Positions 1-8,600 of a stretch of DNA of 32,787 nt are shown here, one piece after another. The DNA is from CAZKAP01 sp964550895 (GTDB lineage Bacteria; Bacteroidota; Bacteroidia; Flavobacteriales; Flavobacteriaceae). The stretch spans positions 1 through 32,787 of the forward strand of contig CAZKAP010000035.1 in NCBI GenBank assembly GCA_964550895.1, in the 5' to 3' direction. The notes under the pieces were generated by a model. It made no database searches and was not told the DNA's origin. It saw only the letters and a program-made list of their open reading frames with translations. Numbering within the stretch: the first letter of the stretch is position 1; the number at the start of each line of letters is the position of its first letter. Both the position numbers and the translations under genes were made by a program.

Positions 1-132
1 TTGACAAAGAAAACAATTAAAAATAAATTATAATAGAATTAACAAATAAAATTCACCGGATCGCGAAGATGGAAAAGATGTATTATATAAACAACTGATT
101 AACAGATGTTAATATCAATATCCCCTTAAAAA

Positions 133-162
133 TTGAATGCAGTCCAGTACGCAGTAGTTTTG
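133..162 (+). promoter_or_regulatory. Bacteroidota-type promoter (TTG, 19 bp, TAGTTTTG)
   Basis: TTG at 133-135 is followed after exactly 19 bases by TAGTTTTG at 155-162, a perfect match to the Bacteroidota -33/-7 pattern TTG-N19-TAnnTTTG, in an AT-rich setting. Transcription would begin near 166-168 and give a leader of about 310 bases before the GH65 gene at 476. That it drives the alpha-glucan operon is an inference from direction and position. Confidence 0.6.
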
Positions 163-226
163 ATAAAAATGAAACTGTTTGGTCAAAAATATGACAAAGT
201 GACAATAAATTAACTTTCAAAAAGTG

Positions 227-247
227 GGCGGGCCCGCCTGAACAGGC
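227..247. repeat. GC palindrome overlapping a second inverted repeat
   Basis: GGCGGGCCCGCC at 227-238 is a perfect 12-base palindrome. Its right part overlaps a second inverted repeat, GCCTG-aa-CAGGC at 236-247. The two cannot form fully at once, because 236-238 belongs to both. It lies in AT-rich surroundings inside the predicted leader. It could be a protein-binding site, an RNA switch element or a REP-like relic; no function is established. Confidence 0.5.
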
Positions 248-424
248 TTGCAAATTTCATCCGTAATTAATAGTAAAGTCCGATAAAAACCTTATATCAC
301 CAGTCTGTAACCAAGCGTTGAATGCCTGATCTGCACGGGGTATTCCGTTTACCTGAGCCGGTCTCAATCGACAGATTCCGATTGGCGGTTCTGCAGGATG
401 GTGGATTCCCCGGCTTACTGTCCA

Positions 425-432
425 TACTTTTG
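425..432 (+). promoter_or_regulatory. Possible second -7 box for the GH65 gene
   Basis: TACTTTTG matches TAnnTTTG and sits 43 bases before the GH65 start codon, so it would give a leader of about 40 bases. No TTG is found 17-23 bases upstream, so it may be a chance match or a promoter that depends on an activator. Confidence 0.35.
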
Positions 433-475
433 TATTATTGCTAACGCAACCTATATTACAACACCAACAAAAGAG

Positions 476-2779
476 ATGAATCAGGATTACATACAGGCTC
501 ATCCCTGGTCCATAGTGGAAGAGGGATTCGATGCGGAGAGGGTGATGTCCTCCGAGAGTCTTTTCAGTCTTGGAAACGGAGCCATGGGTCAAAGGGCCAA
601 CTTCGAGGAGAGCTATAGTGGCCAGACTTTTCAGGGGAGTTACATCGCAGGGGTCTACTACCCGGACAAGACCCGGGTGGGCTGGTGGAAGAACGGCTAT
701 CCCGAATATTTCGCCAAGGTGCTGAATGCTCCATCCTGGATCGGTTTGGATATTCGTATAGACGGGGAATCCCTCGACCTCAGCACGGCCAGTGAAATTC
801 TGGCCTTCCGCCGGGAACTGAATATGAAGGAGGGATGGTATCGCAGAACTTTCCGCCTCCGAAACGCCACGGGGAGACTCGTCCAGGTGCAAGCCACCCG
901 TTTTCTTTCCCTGGAATGGGATGAACTGGGGGCCATGCAATATACCGTAACCCTGCCTGAAGACGCAGCCGAAATCAGCGTGCAATCCGTGGTTGATGGA
1001 AACATTACTAATCAGGACAGCAACTGGGACGACCAATTCTGGGCCCACCAAGGTGCGACCTCCGAGGGGAACCGCAGCTTCCTGCTTTCACACACCCTGA
1101 AGACTTTCTTCCACGTATGTACTTACCAACAGACCCGGGTTTGGGCGGATGGTTCGGAGTGGAGCCCTCTGGATTCCCCTGCCGACCCTAACCGCCCCTC
1201 TACCTTGTATAAGGGAAGGCTGCAACCGGGGGGCACCCTGACCATCGAGAAATTGGGAGGGTATACCGTTAGTCGCAATCACCCCGAAGACGAACTCCAA
1301 TCACGGGCCGCCGAGGTTCTGGACCTGGCCTCGGCCAAGGGCTGGGACGAGTTGTTGGACCAACAGCGGCGATCGTGGTCCGAAATATGGAGCATGAGCG
1401 ACATACAGATCGAAGGCGACATCAAGGCCCAGCAGGGTATTCGCTTCAATATATTTCAGCTTAACCAGACCTACCTCGGAACCGATTCCAGACTGAATAT
1501 CGGACCCAAGGGATTCACGGGTGAGAAGTACGGAGGTAGTACCTACTGGGATACCGAGGCGTACTGCCTGCCGTTTTATATGGCGACCAAGAATCAGACA
1601 GTGGCGAGAAACCTGCTGCAATACCGCTATGAGCATCTGGAAAAGGCGATCGAAAATGCCGAAAAGCTGGGATTCACCGGAGGTGCGGCTCTATACCCCA
1701 TGGTGACCATGAATGGGGAGGAATGCCACAACGAATGGGAGATCACCTTCGAGGAAATCCACCGCAATGGGGCCATCGCCTTCGCCATGTACAATTACTA
1801 CCGATATACCGGGGATTATACCTATATACCCGAGATGGGTCTGGAAGTACTCATCGGGATCAGCCGTTTCTGGGCACAGCGCGTCAATTATTCCGAAAGA
1901 CGGGAGAGGTACGTGATCCTGGGCGTGACCGGACCGAACGAATACGAGAACAACGTCAACAACAACTGGTACACCAATTACCTGGCCAGGTGGTGCCTGG
2001 AGTATACGCTCGAGCAGCTGCAGAAAGTTCGCGAAGGCTATCCTGAAGATTACGACCGCATCATCGGGGTTACACGTCTGCGGGACTCCGAAACGGACTT
2101 CTGGCAGGAAGTAGCCGAGCAGATGTACTTTCCCTATTCGGAGAAGTACCAGGTGTTCCTGCAGCAGGATGGATTCCTGGACAAGGATCTGGTTCCTGTC
2201 AGCCAGCTGGACCGCACCCACCGTCCCCTTAATCAAAAATGGAGTTGGGATCGCATTCTGAGGAGTCCGTACATCAAACAGGCCGATGTGCTGCAGGGCT
2301 TCTACTTTTTCGAGGAACACTTTAGCCGTGAACAGCTCGAGACCCATTTCGACTTCTACGAACCCCTGACCGTGCACGAATCTTCCCTTTCGCCCTGCAT
2401 ACACAGTATACAGGCCGCGAGGCTGGGACGCATGGACAAGGCCTATGAGCTTTATCTGAGAACTTCGCGACTGGACCTGGACGACTACAACAACGAGGTC
2501 GAAGAAGGGCTGCACATCACTTCGATGGCGGGAACCTGGCTAAGTATCGTGGAAGGCTTCGCTGGTATGCGTGTGCTTGGAGATAAGTTGCACCTCGATC
2601 CGCAACTGCCCGATCAATGGGAGTCCTATTCCTTTAAGATCAACTTTAGAAACCGGATAATCACCACTCAGGTAAGCCGTTCCAATATTCAGTTCCGACT
2701 GGAAGGTAATGAGGAGATGTCTATTCGGCTGCGAGGCGAAAGGGTAGTGCTTAAGCCCCAGGAAACGATTGAATTTTAA
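476..2779 (+). CDS. GH65 family glycoside phosphorylase, probably maltose phosphorylase
   Basis: A 767-residue cytoplasmic enzyme (no signal peptide) expected to split maltose or a related alpha-glucobiose with phosphate to beta-glucose 1-phosphate and glucose. The all-alpha GH65 catalytic domain spans roughly 300-690. Residues 484-490 (VTGPNEY) carry the general acid Glu489, very close to Glu487 of the Lactobacillus brevis maltose phosphorylase. The phosphate-binding part is seen as Lys601 and the VHESSLSPCIHS segment at 633-644. The start is placed at the ATG of MNQDYIQAHPW, which opens the family's conserved N-terminus, with AAAAGAG just upstream; the 26 earlier in-frame codons look non-coding. 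It leads an operon with two exported GH13 enzymes. Kojibiose, trehalose or nigerose specificity is not excluded. No beta-phosphoglucomutase or sugar transporter gene, usual partners, is present in this window. Confidence 0.88.
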   Translation: MNQDYIQAHPWSIVEEGFDAERVMSSESLFSLGNGAMGQRANFEESYSGQTFQGSYIAGVYYPDKTRVGWWKNGYPEYFAKVLNAPSWIGLDIRIDGESLDLSTASEILAFRRELNMKEGWYRRTFRLRNATGRLVQVQATRFLSLEWDELGAMQYTVTLPEDAAEISVQSVVDGNITNQDSNWDDQFWAHQGATSEGNRSFLLSHTLKTFFHVCTYQQTRVWADGSEWSPLDSPADPNRPSTLYKGRLQPGGTLTIEKLGGYTVSRNHPEDELQSRAAEVLDLASAKGWDELLDQQRRSWSEIWSMSDIQIEGDIKAQQGIRFNIFQLNQTYLGTDSRLNIGPKGFTGEKYGGSTYWDTEAYCLPFYMATKNQTVARNLLQYRYEHLEKAIENAEKLGFTGGAALYPMVTMNGEECHNEWEITFEEIHRNGAIAFAMYNYYRYTGDYTYIPEMGLEVLIGISRFWAQRVNYSERRERYVILGVTGPNEYENNVNNNWYTNYLARWCLEYTLEQLQKVREGYPEDYDRIIGVTRLRDSETDFWQEVAEQMYFPYSEKYQVFLQQDGFLDKDLVPVSQLDRTHRPLNQKWSWDRILRSPYIKQADVLQGFYFFEEHFSREQLETHFDFYEPLTVHESSLSPCIHSIQAARLGRMDKAYELYLRTSRLDLDDYNNEVEEGLHITSMAGTWLSIVEGFAGMRVLGDKLHLDPQLPDQWESYSFKINFRNRIITTQVSRSNIQFRLEGNEEMSIRLRGERVVLKPQETIEF

Positions 2780-2792
2780 AACTCCGGAAACG

Positions 2793-4685
2793 ATGAATTC
2801 AACACGAAGAACCAGGGGTAGTTGGGGAGCGAGCCTGCTGCTGGCATGCCTGGTTTTAACCCTGGGAAATGCTCTGGCGCAGGTAGACAGGGTAGAACCG
2901 CCGAACTGGTGGGTGGGAATGAAGAACACCGAACTCACTGTACTCCTGCACGGTAAGGATCTGCAGAAATACGAGGTTAGTACCGATTATCCCGGGATAC
3001 GCATCGCTTCAGTGGATCAGGCGGATAGCCCGAATTACCTATTCGTACGCATGGAAATTTCCCCTGAAACCCAGGCCGGAGATGTGGAGCTGCTGCTTAC
3101 TCCCGAGAGGGGACGAAAGCGACGTGTCAGCTACCCGCTTCGCTCCAGGGAAAAGCCCGGCAGTGAATATATGGGATTCGATGCCTCCGATGCGATTTAC
3201 CTGATAACTCCGGACCGCTTCGCCAATGGGGATCCTTCGAATGATGCATTCGATGGCCTCAGAGAAAAGCAAATGGACCGTTCCGATGATTATGCCCGGC
3301 ATGGAGGGGACATCAGGGGGATCATAGAAGCACTGGACTACATAGACGGACTGGGCTTTACCGCCATCTGGCCCAGTCCTGTATTGATCAACGATATGGA
3401 GCGGAGTTCCTATCACGGTTATGCCATCACCGACTATTACCGTGTGGATCCTCGCTTTGGCACGTTGAAGGAATACCGGGAGCTGGCGGATCGGGCAAGG
3501 GCAAAAGGCATGAAGCTGATCATGGACCAGGTGGCCAACCACGCCGGAAGCGGTCACTGGTGGATGGACGATCTTCCTTTTGAAGATTGGCTGAATTATC
3601 AGCAGGCGTACGAACAAGGTCAGGCTCCCCCGCGTTCGAACCATCGACGCACGGTAAATCAGGACCCATATGCCTCCCGGGCAGACCGGCAGGGCATGTC
3701 CGATGGGTGGTTCGTAACGGCCATGCCCGACCTCAACCAGCGAAATCCATTCATGGCGGAATACATCATTCAGAACAGCATTTGGTGGATAGAAACCTTA
3801 GGACTGGGGGGGATTCGGCAGGACACCTATCCGTATCCGGACAAGGAATTCATTGCCGAATGGGCCCGCAGGATCATGGAGGAGTATCCCAACTTCAACA
3901 TCGTAGGAGAGGAATGGAGCTACAACCCCCTGCTGGTTGGGTACTGGCAGGACGGGGCGCAGAACCGGGACGGTTATCGTTCGCACCTGAAGACACCCAT
4001 GGATTTCCCCATGCAGCGCGCCATAGTGGCCGGCCTCACTGAAGACGAAAGTTGGGATAGGGGGCTGGTCAAGATCTACGAGGGACTCGCCAATGATTTT
4101 GCATATGAGAACCCGCGCTCTATCATGCTGTTTCCCGACAACCACGATATGGACCGCATACTCACCCAGCTCGATATGCGGGAGGACCTGACCCGCCAGG
4201 CACTCGCGCTCATCGCATGCCTTCCCCGCATTCCCCAGGTCTATTACGGAACGGAGGTGCTCATGGAAAACAACGCCAAACCCGGCGATCACGGGCTGAT
4301 CCGTACCGAATTTCCCGGAGGCTGGGCCGATCATAAACAAAGTGCCTTCACGGGACAAGGTCTGAGCGAGGGTCAAAAGGCAATGCAGGATTTCGTCCGC
4401 AAACTCTTTTCCTTTCGAAAGGAATCCCAGGTGCTCCACAAAGGGGAGACCATACATTTTGCCCCCAGGGAAGGGGTCTATGTAATGGGAAGGTATTCCG
4501 GACGGGAAATGGTACTGCTTGCCCTGAATAAAAATGAGGAAGAGGCAACACTAGACCTGGACGGCTACTATAAGGAGTTACAGCTGACTGGCCGAGAGGG
4601 CATGGATGTCTTCAGTGGCGAATCCCTGAATGTGGGAAGTTCGCTGATTATACCCGCTAACGGCCTACGCCTAATTTCCTTCTGA
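2793..4685 (+). CDS. Exported GH13 neopullulanase/cyclomaltodextrinase-like enzyme (SusA-like)
   Basis: 630 residues. A signal peptide (basic start, hydrophobic 11-28, cleavage near ALAQ-VD at 30) directs it to the periplasm. Residues about 32-120 form the beta-sandwich N-terminal domain of cyclomaltodextrinase-type enzymes, followed by a (beta/alpha)8 barrel and an all-beta C-terminal domain. The GH13 motifs are intact: DQVANH at 245-250, GIRQDTYPY with nucleophile Asp344, GEEW with acid/base Glu373, and FPDNHD ending at Asp452. It should hydrolyse alpha-1,4 bonds of maltodextrins, pullulan or cyclodextrins to oligosaccharides for uptake. The ATG at 2793 is preferred over a TTG at 2769 because the TTG overlaps the end of the GH65 gene and a normal signal peptide begins at 2793. 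It follows GH65 by 13 bases and precedes the next gene by one. Confidence 0.88.
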   Translation: MNSTRRTRGSWGASLLLACLVLTLGNALAQVDRVEPPNWWVGMKNTELTVLLHGKDLQKYEVSTDYPGIRIASVDQADSPNYLFVRMEISPETQAGDVELLLTPERGRKRRVSYPLRSREKPGSEYMGFDASDAIYLITPDRFANGDPSNDAFDGLREKQMDRSDDYARHGGDIRGIIEALDYIDGLGFTAIWPSPVLINDMERSSYHGYAITDYYRVDPRFGTLKEYRELADRARAKGMKLIMDQVANHAGSGHWWMDDLPFEDWLNYQQAYEQGQAPPRSNHRRTVNQDPYASRADRQGMSDGWFVTAMPDLNQRNPFMAEYIIQNSIWWIETLGLGGIRQDTYPYPDKEFIAEWARRIMEEYPNFNIVGEEWSYNPLLVGYWQDGAQNRDGYRSHLKTPMDFPMQRAIVAGLTEDESWDRGLVKIYEGLANDFAYENPRSIMLFPDNHDMDRILTQLDMREDLTRQALALIACLPRIPQVYYGTEVLMENNAKPGDHGLIRTEFPGGWADHKQSAFTGQGLSEGQKAMQDFVRKLFSFRKESQVLHKGETIHFAPREGVYVMGRYSGREMVLLALNKNEEEATLDLDGYYKELQLTGREGMDVFSGESLNVGSSLIIPANGLRLISF

Positions 4686-4686
4686 G

Positions 4687-6573
4687 ATGAAATCCACCCT
4701 GACCCCTGTTTTGCTTTTCCTGACCCTGATCGCTATGGGTTTACAGGCCTGCAAGGATCGGCCGGGTGCTGGGAACCCCAATTATGCAGAGAAAAAGATG
4801 AACCGGAAAATTGTTGTCTATCAGGTATTCACCCGCTTGTTCGGTAACACGAATACGACCAATACCCCCTGGGGCACAAAAGAGGAAAACGGAGTGGGGA
4901 AATTCTCGGATTTCGACGATACCGCGCTTTCGGAGATTCGGGACCTGGGCGTTACCCATATATGGTATACGGGAGTGCCCCATCATGCCGTGATTGGAGA
5001 TTATACTGAATACGGCATATCCAACGACGATCCCGATGTGGTCAAGGGGCGGGCGGGCTCGCCTTACGCGGTAAAGGACTACTACAATGTGAATCCGGAC
5101 CTGGCCGAGGACCCGGCGCGAAGGCTGGAGGAATTCGAGGCACTGGTGGGGCGTACCCACGCCCACGGTATGAAGGTGATCATCGATATCGTTCCCAACC
5201 ACGTTGCCCGCCATTATCAGGGGTTATCCAATCCTCCCGGAGTTACTGACTTTGGATCTGGTGACGACACCTCGGTAGAATACGCGCGAGACAATAATTT
5301 TTACTATATACCCGGGGAGCCCTTTCGCGTTCCTGAATTGCCGGAAGGCATAGAACCCCTGGGTGGCGAATCCCATCCCCTCGCCGATGGTAAATTCGAG
5401 GAATATCCCGCCAAATGGACAGGAAATGGTTCGCGTAAGGCACAACCCCATTACAACGACTGGTACGAAACCGTGAAAATCAACTACGGGGTTCGTCCCG
5501 ATGGCACCTACGATTTCGATCTACTCCCGGAAGAACTCACGCGGTCACCGGCCTCGGAACATTACCGGTTCTGGTCCGATAAGGATGTTCCGGATTCCTG
5601 GATCAAATTCAGGGATATTACCCTGTACTGGCTGGAAAAAGGCGTGGATGGATTTCGATTCGATATGGCCGAGATGGTACCGGTCGAATTCTGGAGCTAC
5701 CTCAACTCGCACATCAAGCAGAAGAATCCGGACGCTTTCCTCCTCGCCGAGGTCTATAACCCCGATCTTTACCGGGACTACCTGTTCAGGGGACATATGG
5801 ATTACCTCTACGACAAGGTAGACCTCTACGACAGTATTAAGCACATCATGAAGGGGTACGGCTGGACCGATCACATCGCGGTGGTTCAGGACAAGTACAG
5901 GGACATCGAGCACCATCTGCTTCATTTCCTCGAGAATCACGACGAACAGCGAATCGCCAGCCCGGAGTTTGCCGGCAGGGCCGAGATCGGCAAGCCTGCC
6001 ATGGTGGTTTCGGCCACCATCGGTTCGTCTCCCACCCTGGTGTATTTCGGACAGGAGCTCGGCGAGCCAGGGGCCGAAGACGGTGGTTTCGGGGATCCGT
6101 CCCGTACTTCCATTTTCGATTATGTGGGGGTGCCCCATCTGCAGCGCTGGGTCAATGACAAGCGTTTCGACGGGGGGGAGTCGCTCCCTGCGGAACGCGA
6201 CCTCAGGGACTTTTATAAGCGACTCCTGAACGCCACTCTATCCGAAACGGCCTTTATGGGTGATTACCGGGAGATCCATTTCTACAATAAGGAGCAAAAC
6301 GAACGCTATGACCATCGCATTTTCTCTTATGTCCGTTGGAACGAGGATGCGCGAGTGGTGGTAGCGGCCAATTTCGATACCGTGGCCCGGTACGAACTCG
6401 ATCTCAAGTTGCCTCCCGACCTGCTGCAGTCCTGGGGCCTGAACGACGGGGAATACCCAATTCGTGAGCTCCTCTATGGCAGGGACAGCGGTCCGCTTCG
6501 GATAGAGGGAGGTGTAGGGCACATCCCGATCGCACTGGCCCCACTCGAATCCGTAATCTTCCGCATTCAATAG
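4687..6573 (+). CDS. GH13 alpha-amylase family lipoprotein
   Basis: 628 residues with a lipoprotein signal: hydrophobic 6-19 and a lipobox LQAC with Cys22, so it is membrane-anchored, periplasmic or surface-exposed. GH13 motifs: DIVPNH at 167-172, GFRFDMAEM with nucleophile Asp326, AEVY with Glu355, and ENHD with Asp419. A long insertion between 175 and 300 corresponds to domain B and neighbouring loops. It should act on starch or maltodextrin alpha-1,4 bonds, upstream of the neighbouring neopullulanase-like enzyme and GH65. The stop of the preceding gene and this ATG are one base apart. Residues after Cys22 are Lys-Asp-Arg, only a partial match to Bacteroidota surface-export signals, so surface display is uncertain. 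Exact subfamily and product cannot be told from sequence alone. Confidence 0.85.
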   Translation: MKSTLTPVLLFLTLIAMGLQACKDRPGAGNPNYAEKKMNRKIVVYQVFTRLFGNTNTTNTPWGTKEENGVGKFSDFDDTALSEIRDLGVTHIWYTGVPHHAVIGDYTEYGISNDDPDVVKGRAGSPYAVKDYYNVNPDLAEDPARRLEEFEALVGRTHAHGMKVIIDIVPNHVARHYQGLSNPPGVTDFGSGDDTSVEYARDNNFYYIPGEPFRVPELPEGIEPLGGESHPLADGKFEEYPAKWTGNGSRKAQPHYNDWYETVKINYGVRPDGTYDFDLLPEELTRSPASEHYRFWSDKDVPDSWIKFRDITLYWLEKGVDGFRFDMAEMVPVEFWSYLNSHIKQKNPDAFLLAEVYNPDLYRDYLFRGHMDYLYDKVDLYDSIKHIMKGYGWTDHIAVVQDKYRDIEHHLLHFLENHDEQRIASPEFAGRAEIGKPAMVVSATIGSSPTLVYFGQELGEPGAEDGGFGDPSRTSIFDYVGVPHLQRWVNDKRFDGGESLPAERDLRDFYKRLLNATLSETAFMGDYREIHFYNKEQNERYDHRIFSYVRWNEDARVVVAANFDTVARYELDLKLPPDLLQSWGLNDGEYPIRELLYGRDSGPLRIEGGVGHIPIALAPLESVIFRIQ

Positions 6574-6582
6574 AGAAAACGC

Positions 6583-7338
6583 ATGGGAAACATCAGGCTT
6601 AGTGCCATCATCATCTTCGCGGCATGTCTCGTGTCGGGATGCAAAGAGAAAGACGAAATGCTGATCATCGGTCACCGGGGAGCCATGGGGTACGTGACAG
6701 AGAACACCCTGCCGTCCATACAGAAGGCGCTCGATATGGAAGTCGATATGATAGAAATCGATGTGTTCCGTATTCGAACGGGGGAGTTGGTGGTTTTTCA
6801 CGACGAGACGGTGGATAAACTCACGGACGGTGAGGGTCCCATCGAGGAAATGAGCTGGGATGAAGTCCGGGCCCTGGAAGTAAACGGGGGGCATCAGATT
6901 CCCAGCCTGTCCGAGGTCGTCCGGCTGATTGACGGACGCGTACCCCTGAATATCGAGTTGAAGGGTGCTGGTACCGCGAGGCCGGTTCACGATTGGTTGG
7001 AACGTTACGCCCCTCCACAGGGCTGGATAGAGGATCGGATCGTGATCTCCAGTTTCCGTTGGGAGGAATTGGATCTCTACCGCACCCTTGACCCGAATAT
7101 CCCTATAGCCGTGCTTACGGAGGACGATCCGACCCTGGCCCTGATCGTAGCCCGGGAGCTGGATGCCGTGGCAATCAACCCCTATTACAAAGACCTGACT
7201 GCAGAGCAGGTGGCCGAGATTCACGAGGCTGGATATAAGGTATACACCTACACCGTAAACGATACCGAGGACATCAGGCGCATGCGTGAGATCGGGGTCG
7301 ATGGCATCTTCACCAACTATCCCGATAGGGCAAAGTGA
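6583..7338 (+). CDS. Lipoprotein glycerophosphodiester phosphodiesterase
   Basis: 251 residues. The N-terminus is a lipoprotein signal with lipobox VSGC (Cys20); the residues that follow (Lys-Glu-Lys-Asp-Glu) are charged and acidic, reminiscent of Bacteroidota surface-lipoprotein export signals. The GDPD TIM barrel shows the catalytic set: His31 and Arg32 in GHRG, Glu41 in the EN pair, Glu58 and Asp60 in IEID, and His73-Asp74. It should hydrolyse glycerophosphodiesters (deacylated phospholipids) to glycerol 3-phosphate and an alcohol. It sits 9 bases after the GH13 amylase and overlaps the next gene by four bases. The convergent glycerol kinase and facilitator genes suggest a loose link to glycerol use, though its presence in an alpha-glucan operon is not explained. 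Confidence 0.88.
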   Translation: MGNIRLSAIIIFAACLVSGCKEKDEMLIIGHRGAMGYVTENTLPSIQKALDMEVDMIEIDVFRIRTGELVVFHDETVDKLTDGEGPIEEMSWDEVRALEVNGGHQIPSLSEVVRLIDGRVPLNIELKGAGTARPVHDWLERYAPPQGWIEDRIVISSFRWEELDLYRTLDPNIPIAVLTEDDPTLALIVARELDAVAINPYYKDLTAEQVAEIHEAGYKVYTYTVNDTEDIRRMREIGVDGIFTNYPDRAK

Positions 7339-8600
7339 AAGTGGATGCCCTGATCGCCGGTGGCGGGGCCGCCGGTTTCTTTGCGGCCATCCATCTGGCG
7401 GAGGAGCGGCCCGACTGGCACATCGTACTCATAGAAAAAGGGGCGAAACTGCTTCAGAAAGTCCGAATTTCCGGTGGAGGTCGCTGCAACGTGACCCATG
7501 CCCAATGGGACCCTTCGGAACTCGTTCGGAACTATCCCCGGGGAGAACGGGAGCTGCTGGGCCCTTTCCATCGATATGCCCCCCAGGATACGGTGGACTT
7601 TTTTCGCAGCAGGGGCATAGAGCTGAAGACCGAGGCCGATGGCCGCATGTTTCCGGTTTCCGACCAATCCCTAACCATCGTCAATTGCCTGCGGGATGAA
7701 GCCCACCGGCTGGGGGTGGAGGTGCGGACGGGAACCGAACTCGAGAACCTCAGGGCGGCGGACAGCAGGGATTCCTTATGGGAGGCCGAGGTTAGCGGGG
7801 CTACCTACTGTCCCCGCTGTGTACTTGTGGCAACGGGGAGCAGTCCCCGTACCTGGTCGATGCTTCGGGATCTGGGACACACCATTATTCCTCCGGTACC
7901 CTCCCTGTTCACCTTCAAGTGTCGGGATGTGTTGATTGAGGGGTTGCAGGGGTTGAGTACTCCGGTTTTCCTGGAAGTCAGTATTCCGGGTGAAGCTGCC
8001 GGAGGACGGAAGGGGCAGCATCTGCGCTCAGAAGGACCGCTCCTGATCACCCACTGGGGGCTGAGCGGTCCGGCTATTCTCAGGCTGTCTGCCTGGGGCG
8101 CCCGCCTGCTCCACGAGTGTTCCTACGAATTTCAACTCAGAGTGGACTGGGTTCCCTATTTGAGTAAAGCCGATATGGCGAAGGTATGGTCCGGACTGAA
8201 GTCTGCTGAGGCCCGAAAGCAGCTGGGGAGCCGGGCTCAGTTCGGACTGCCCAGGCGACTTTGGCAGGGGCTGATAGAACGCTCGGGCATATCGGTCGAG
8301 AAGACCTGGGGGGGGACCAACGCGGCCGATTGGGAGAGGCTCCGGCAGGTACTGAAGAATACCCGTCTGGATATCAGGGGTAAGAGTACATTCAAAGACG
8401 AATTTGTGACGGCAGGGGGCGTCTCCCTGGGCGAGGTTGATTTCAGGACCTATGAAAGCCGTCTTTTTCCGGGGCTTTATTTCGCGGGCGAGGTACTGGA
8501 TGTCGACGCCCTAACCGGCGGGTTTAACTTCCAGAACGCCTGGACGGGTGCCTATCATGCCGCTCGTGCAATGGCGGCAACCGGGAATTCCGATATCTAA
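7335..8600 (+). CDS. HI0933/BaiN-family FAD-dependent flavoprotein
   Basis: 421 residues, cytoplasmic. The Rossmann dinucleotide-binding motif GGGAAG lies at 9-14, followed by the family signature around 44-58 (KVRISGGGRCNVTH), and the C-terminal FAD-contact segment LTGGFNFQNAW near 400. This matches the HI0933-like family (YhiN/BaiN) of NAD(P)/FAD-dependent oxidoreductases. Members are widespread; the physiological substrate here is unknown. The GTG start overlaps the TGA of the GDPD gene (GTGA), so translation is probably coupled. The gene ends tail-to-tail with glpF, the two stop codons overlapping, leaving no room for a separate terminator. Confidence 0.87.
   Translation: MKVDALIAGGGAAGFFAAIHLAEERPDWHIVLIEKGAKLLQKVRISGGGRCNVTHAQWDPSELVRNYPRGERELLGPFHRYAPQDTVDFFRSRGIELKTEADGRMFPVSDQSLTIVNCLRDEAHRLGVEVRTGTELENLRAADSRDSLWEAEVSGATYCPRCVLVATGSSPRTWSMLRDLGHTIIPPVPSLFTFKCRDVLIEGLQGLSTPVFLEVSIPGEAAGGRKGQHLRSEGPLLITHWGLSGPAILRLSAWGARLLHECSYEFQLRVDWVPYLSKADMAKVWSGLKSAEARKQLGSRAQFGLPRRLWQGLIERSGISVEKTWGGTNAADWERLRQVLKNTRLDIRGKSTFKDEFVTAGGVSLGEVDFRTYESRLFPGLYFAGEVLDVDALTGGFNFQNAWTGAYHAARAMAATGNSDI

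Larger units (their letters stand above)
1..475. other. Non-coding region upstream of the alpha-glucan operon
   Basis: No convincing gene is seen on either strand. Bases 1 to about 220 are strongly AT-rich; from about 225 the composition becomes balanced. The stretch holds one good Bacteroidota promoter (133-162), a second -7-like box (425-432), a GC-only palindrome with an overlapping inverted repeat (227-247), and two smaller hairpins (339-353, GGTA/TACC; 365-384, CAATCG/CGATTG). The open frame upstream of the GH65 start and the long minus-strand frame across 257-1051 have no protein-like features and are treated as chance. Confidence 0.75.

Noticed and set aside
398..475. Longer N-terminus for the GH65 protein
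   Set aside because: The extra 26 residues are not protein-like for this family and span the -7 box at 425-432; the conserved start MNQDYIQAHPW is at 476.
257..1051. Long minus-strand open frame over the GH65 gene start
   Set aside because: It lies antisense to a strongly supported GH65 gene and its translation has no domain or membrane pattern; it is a shadow caused by codon bias.
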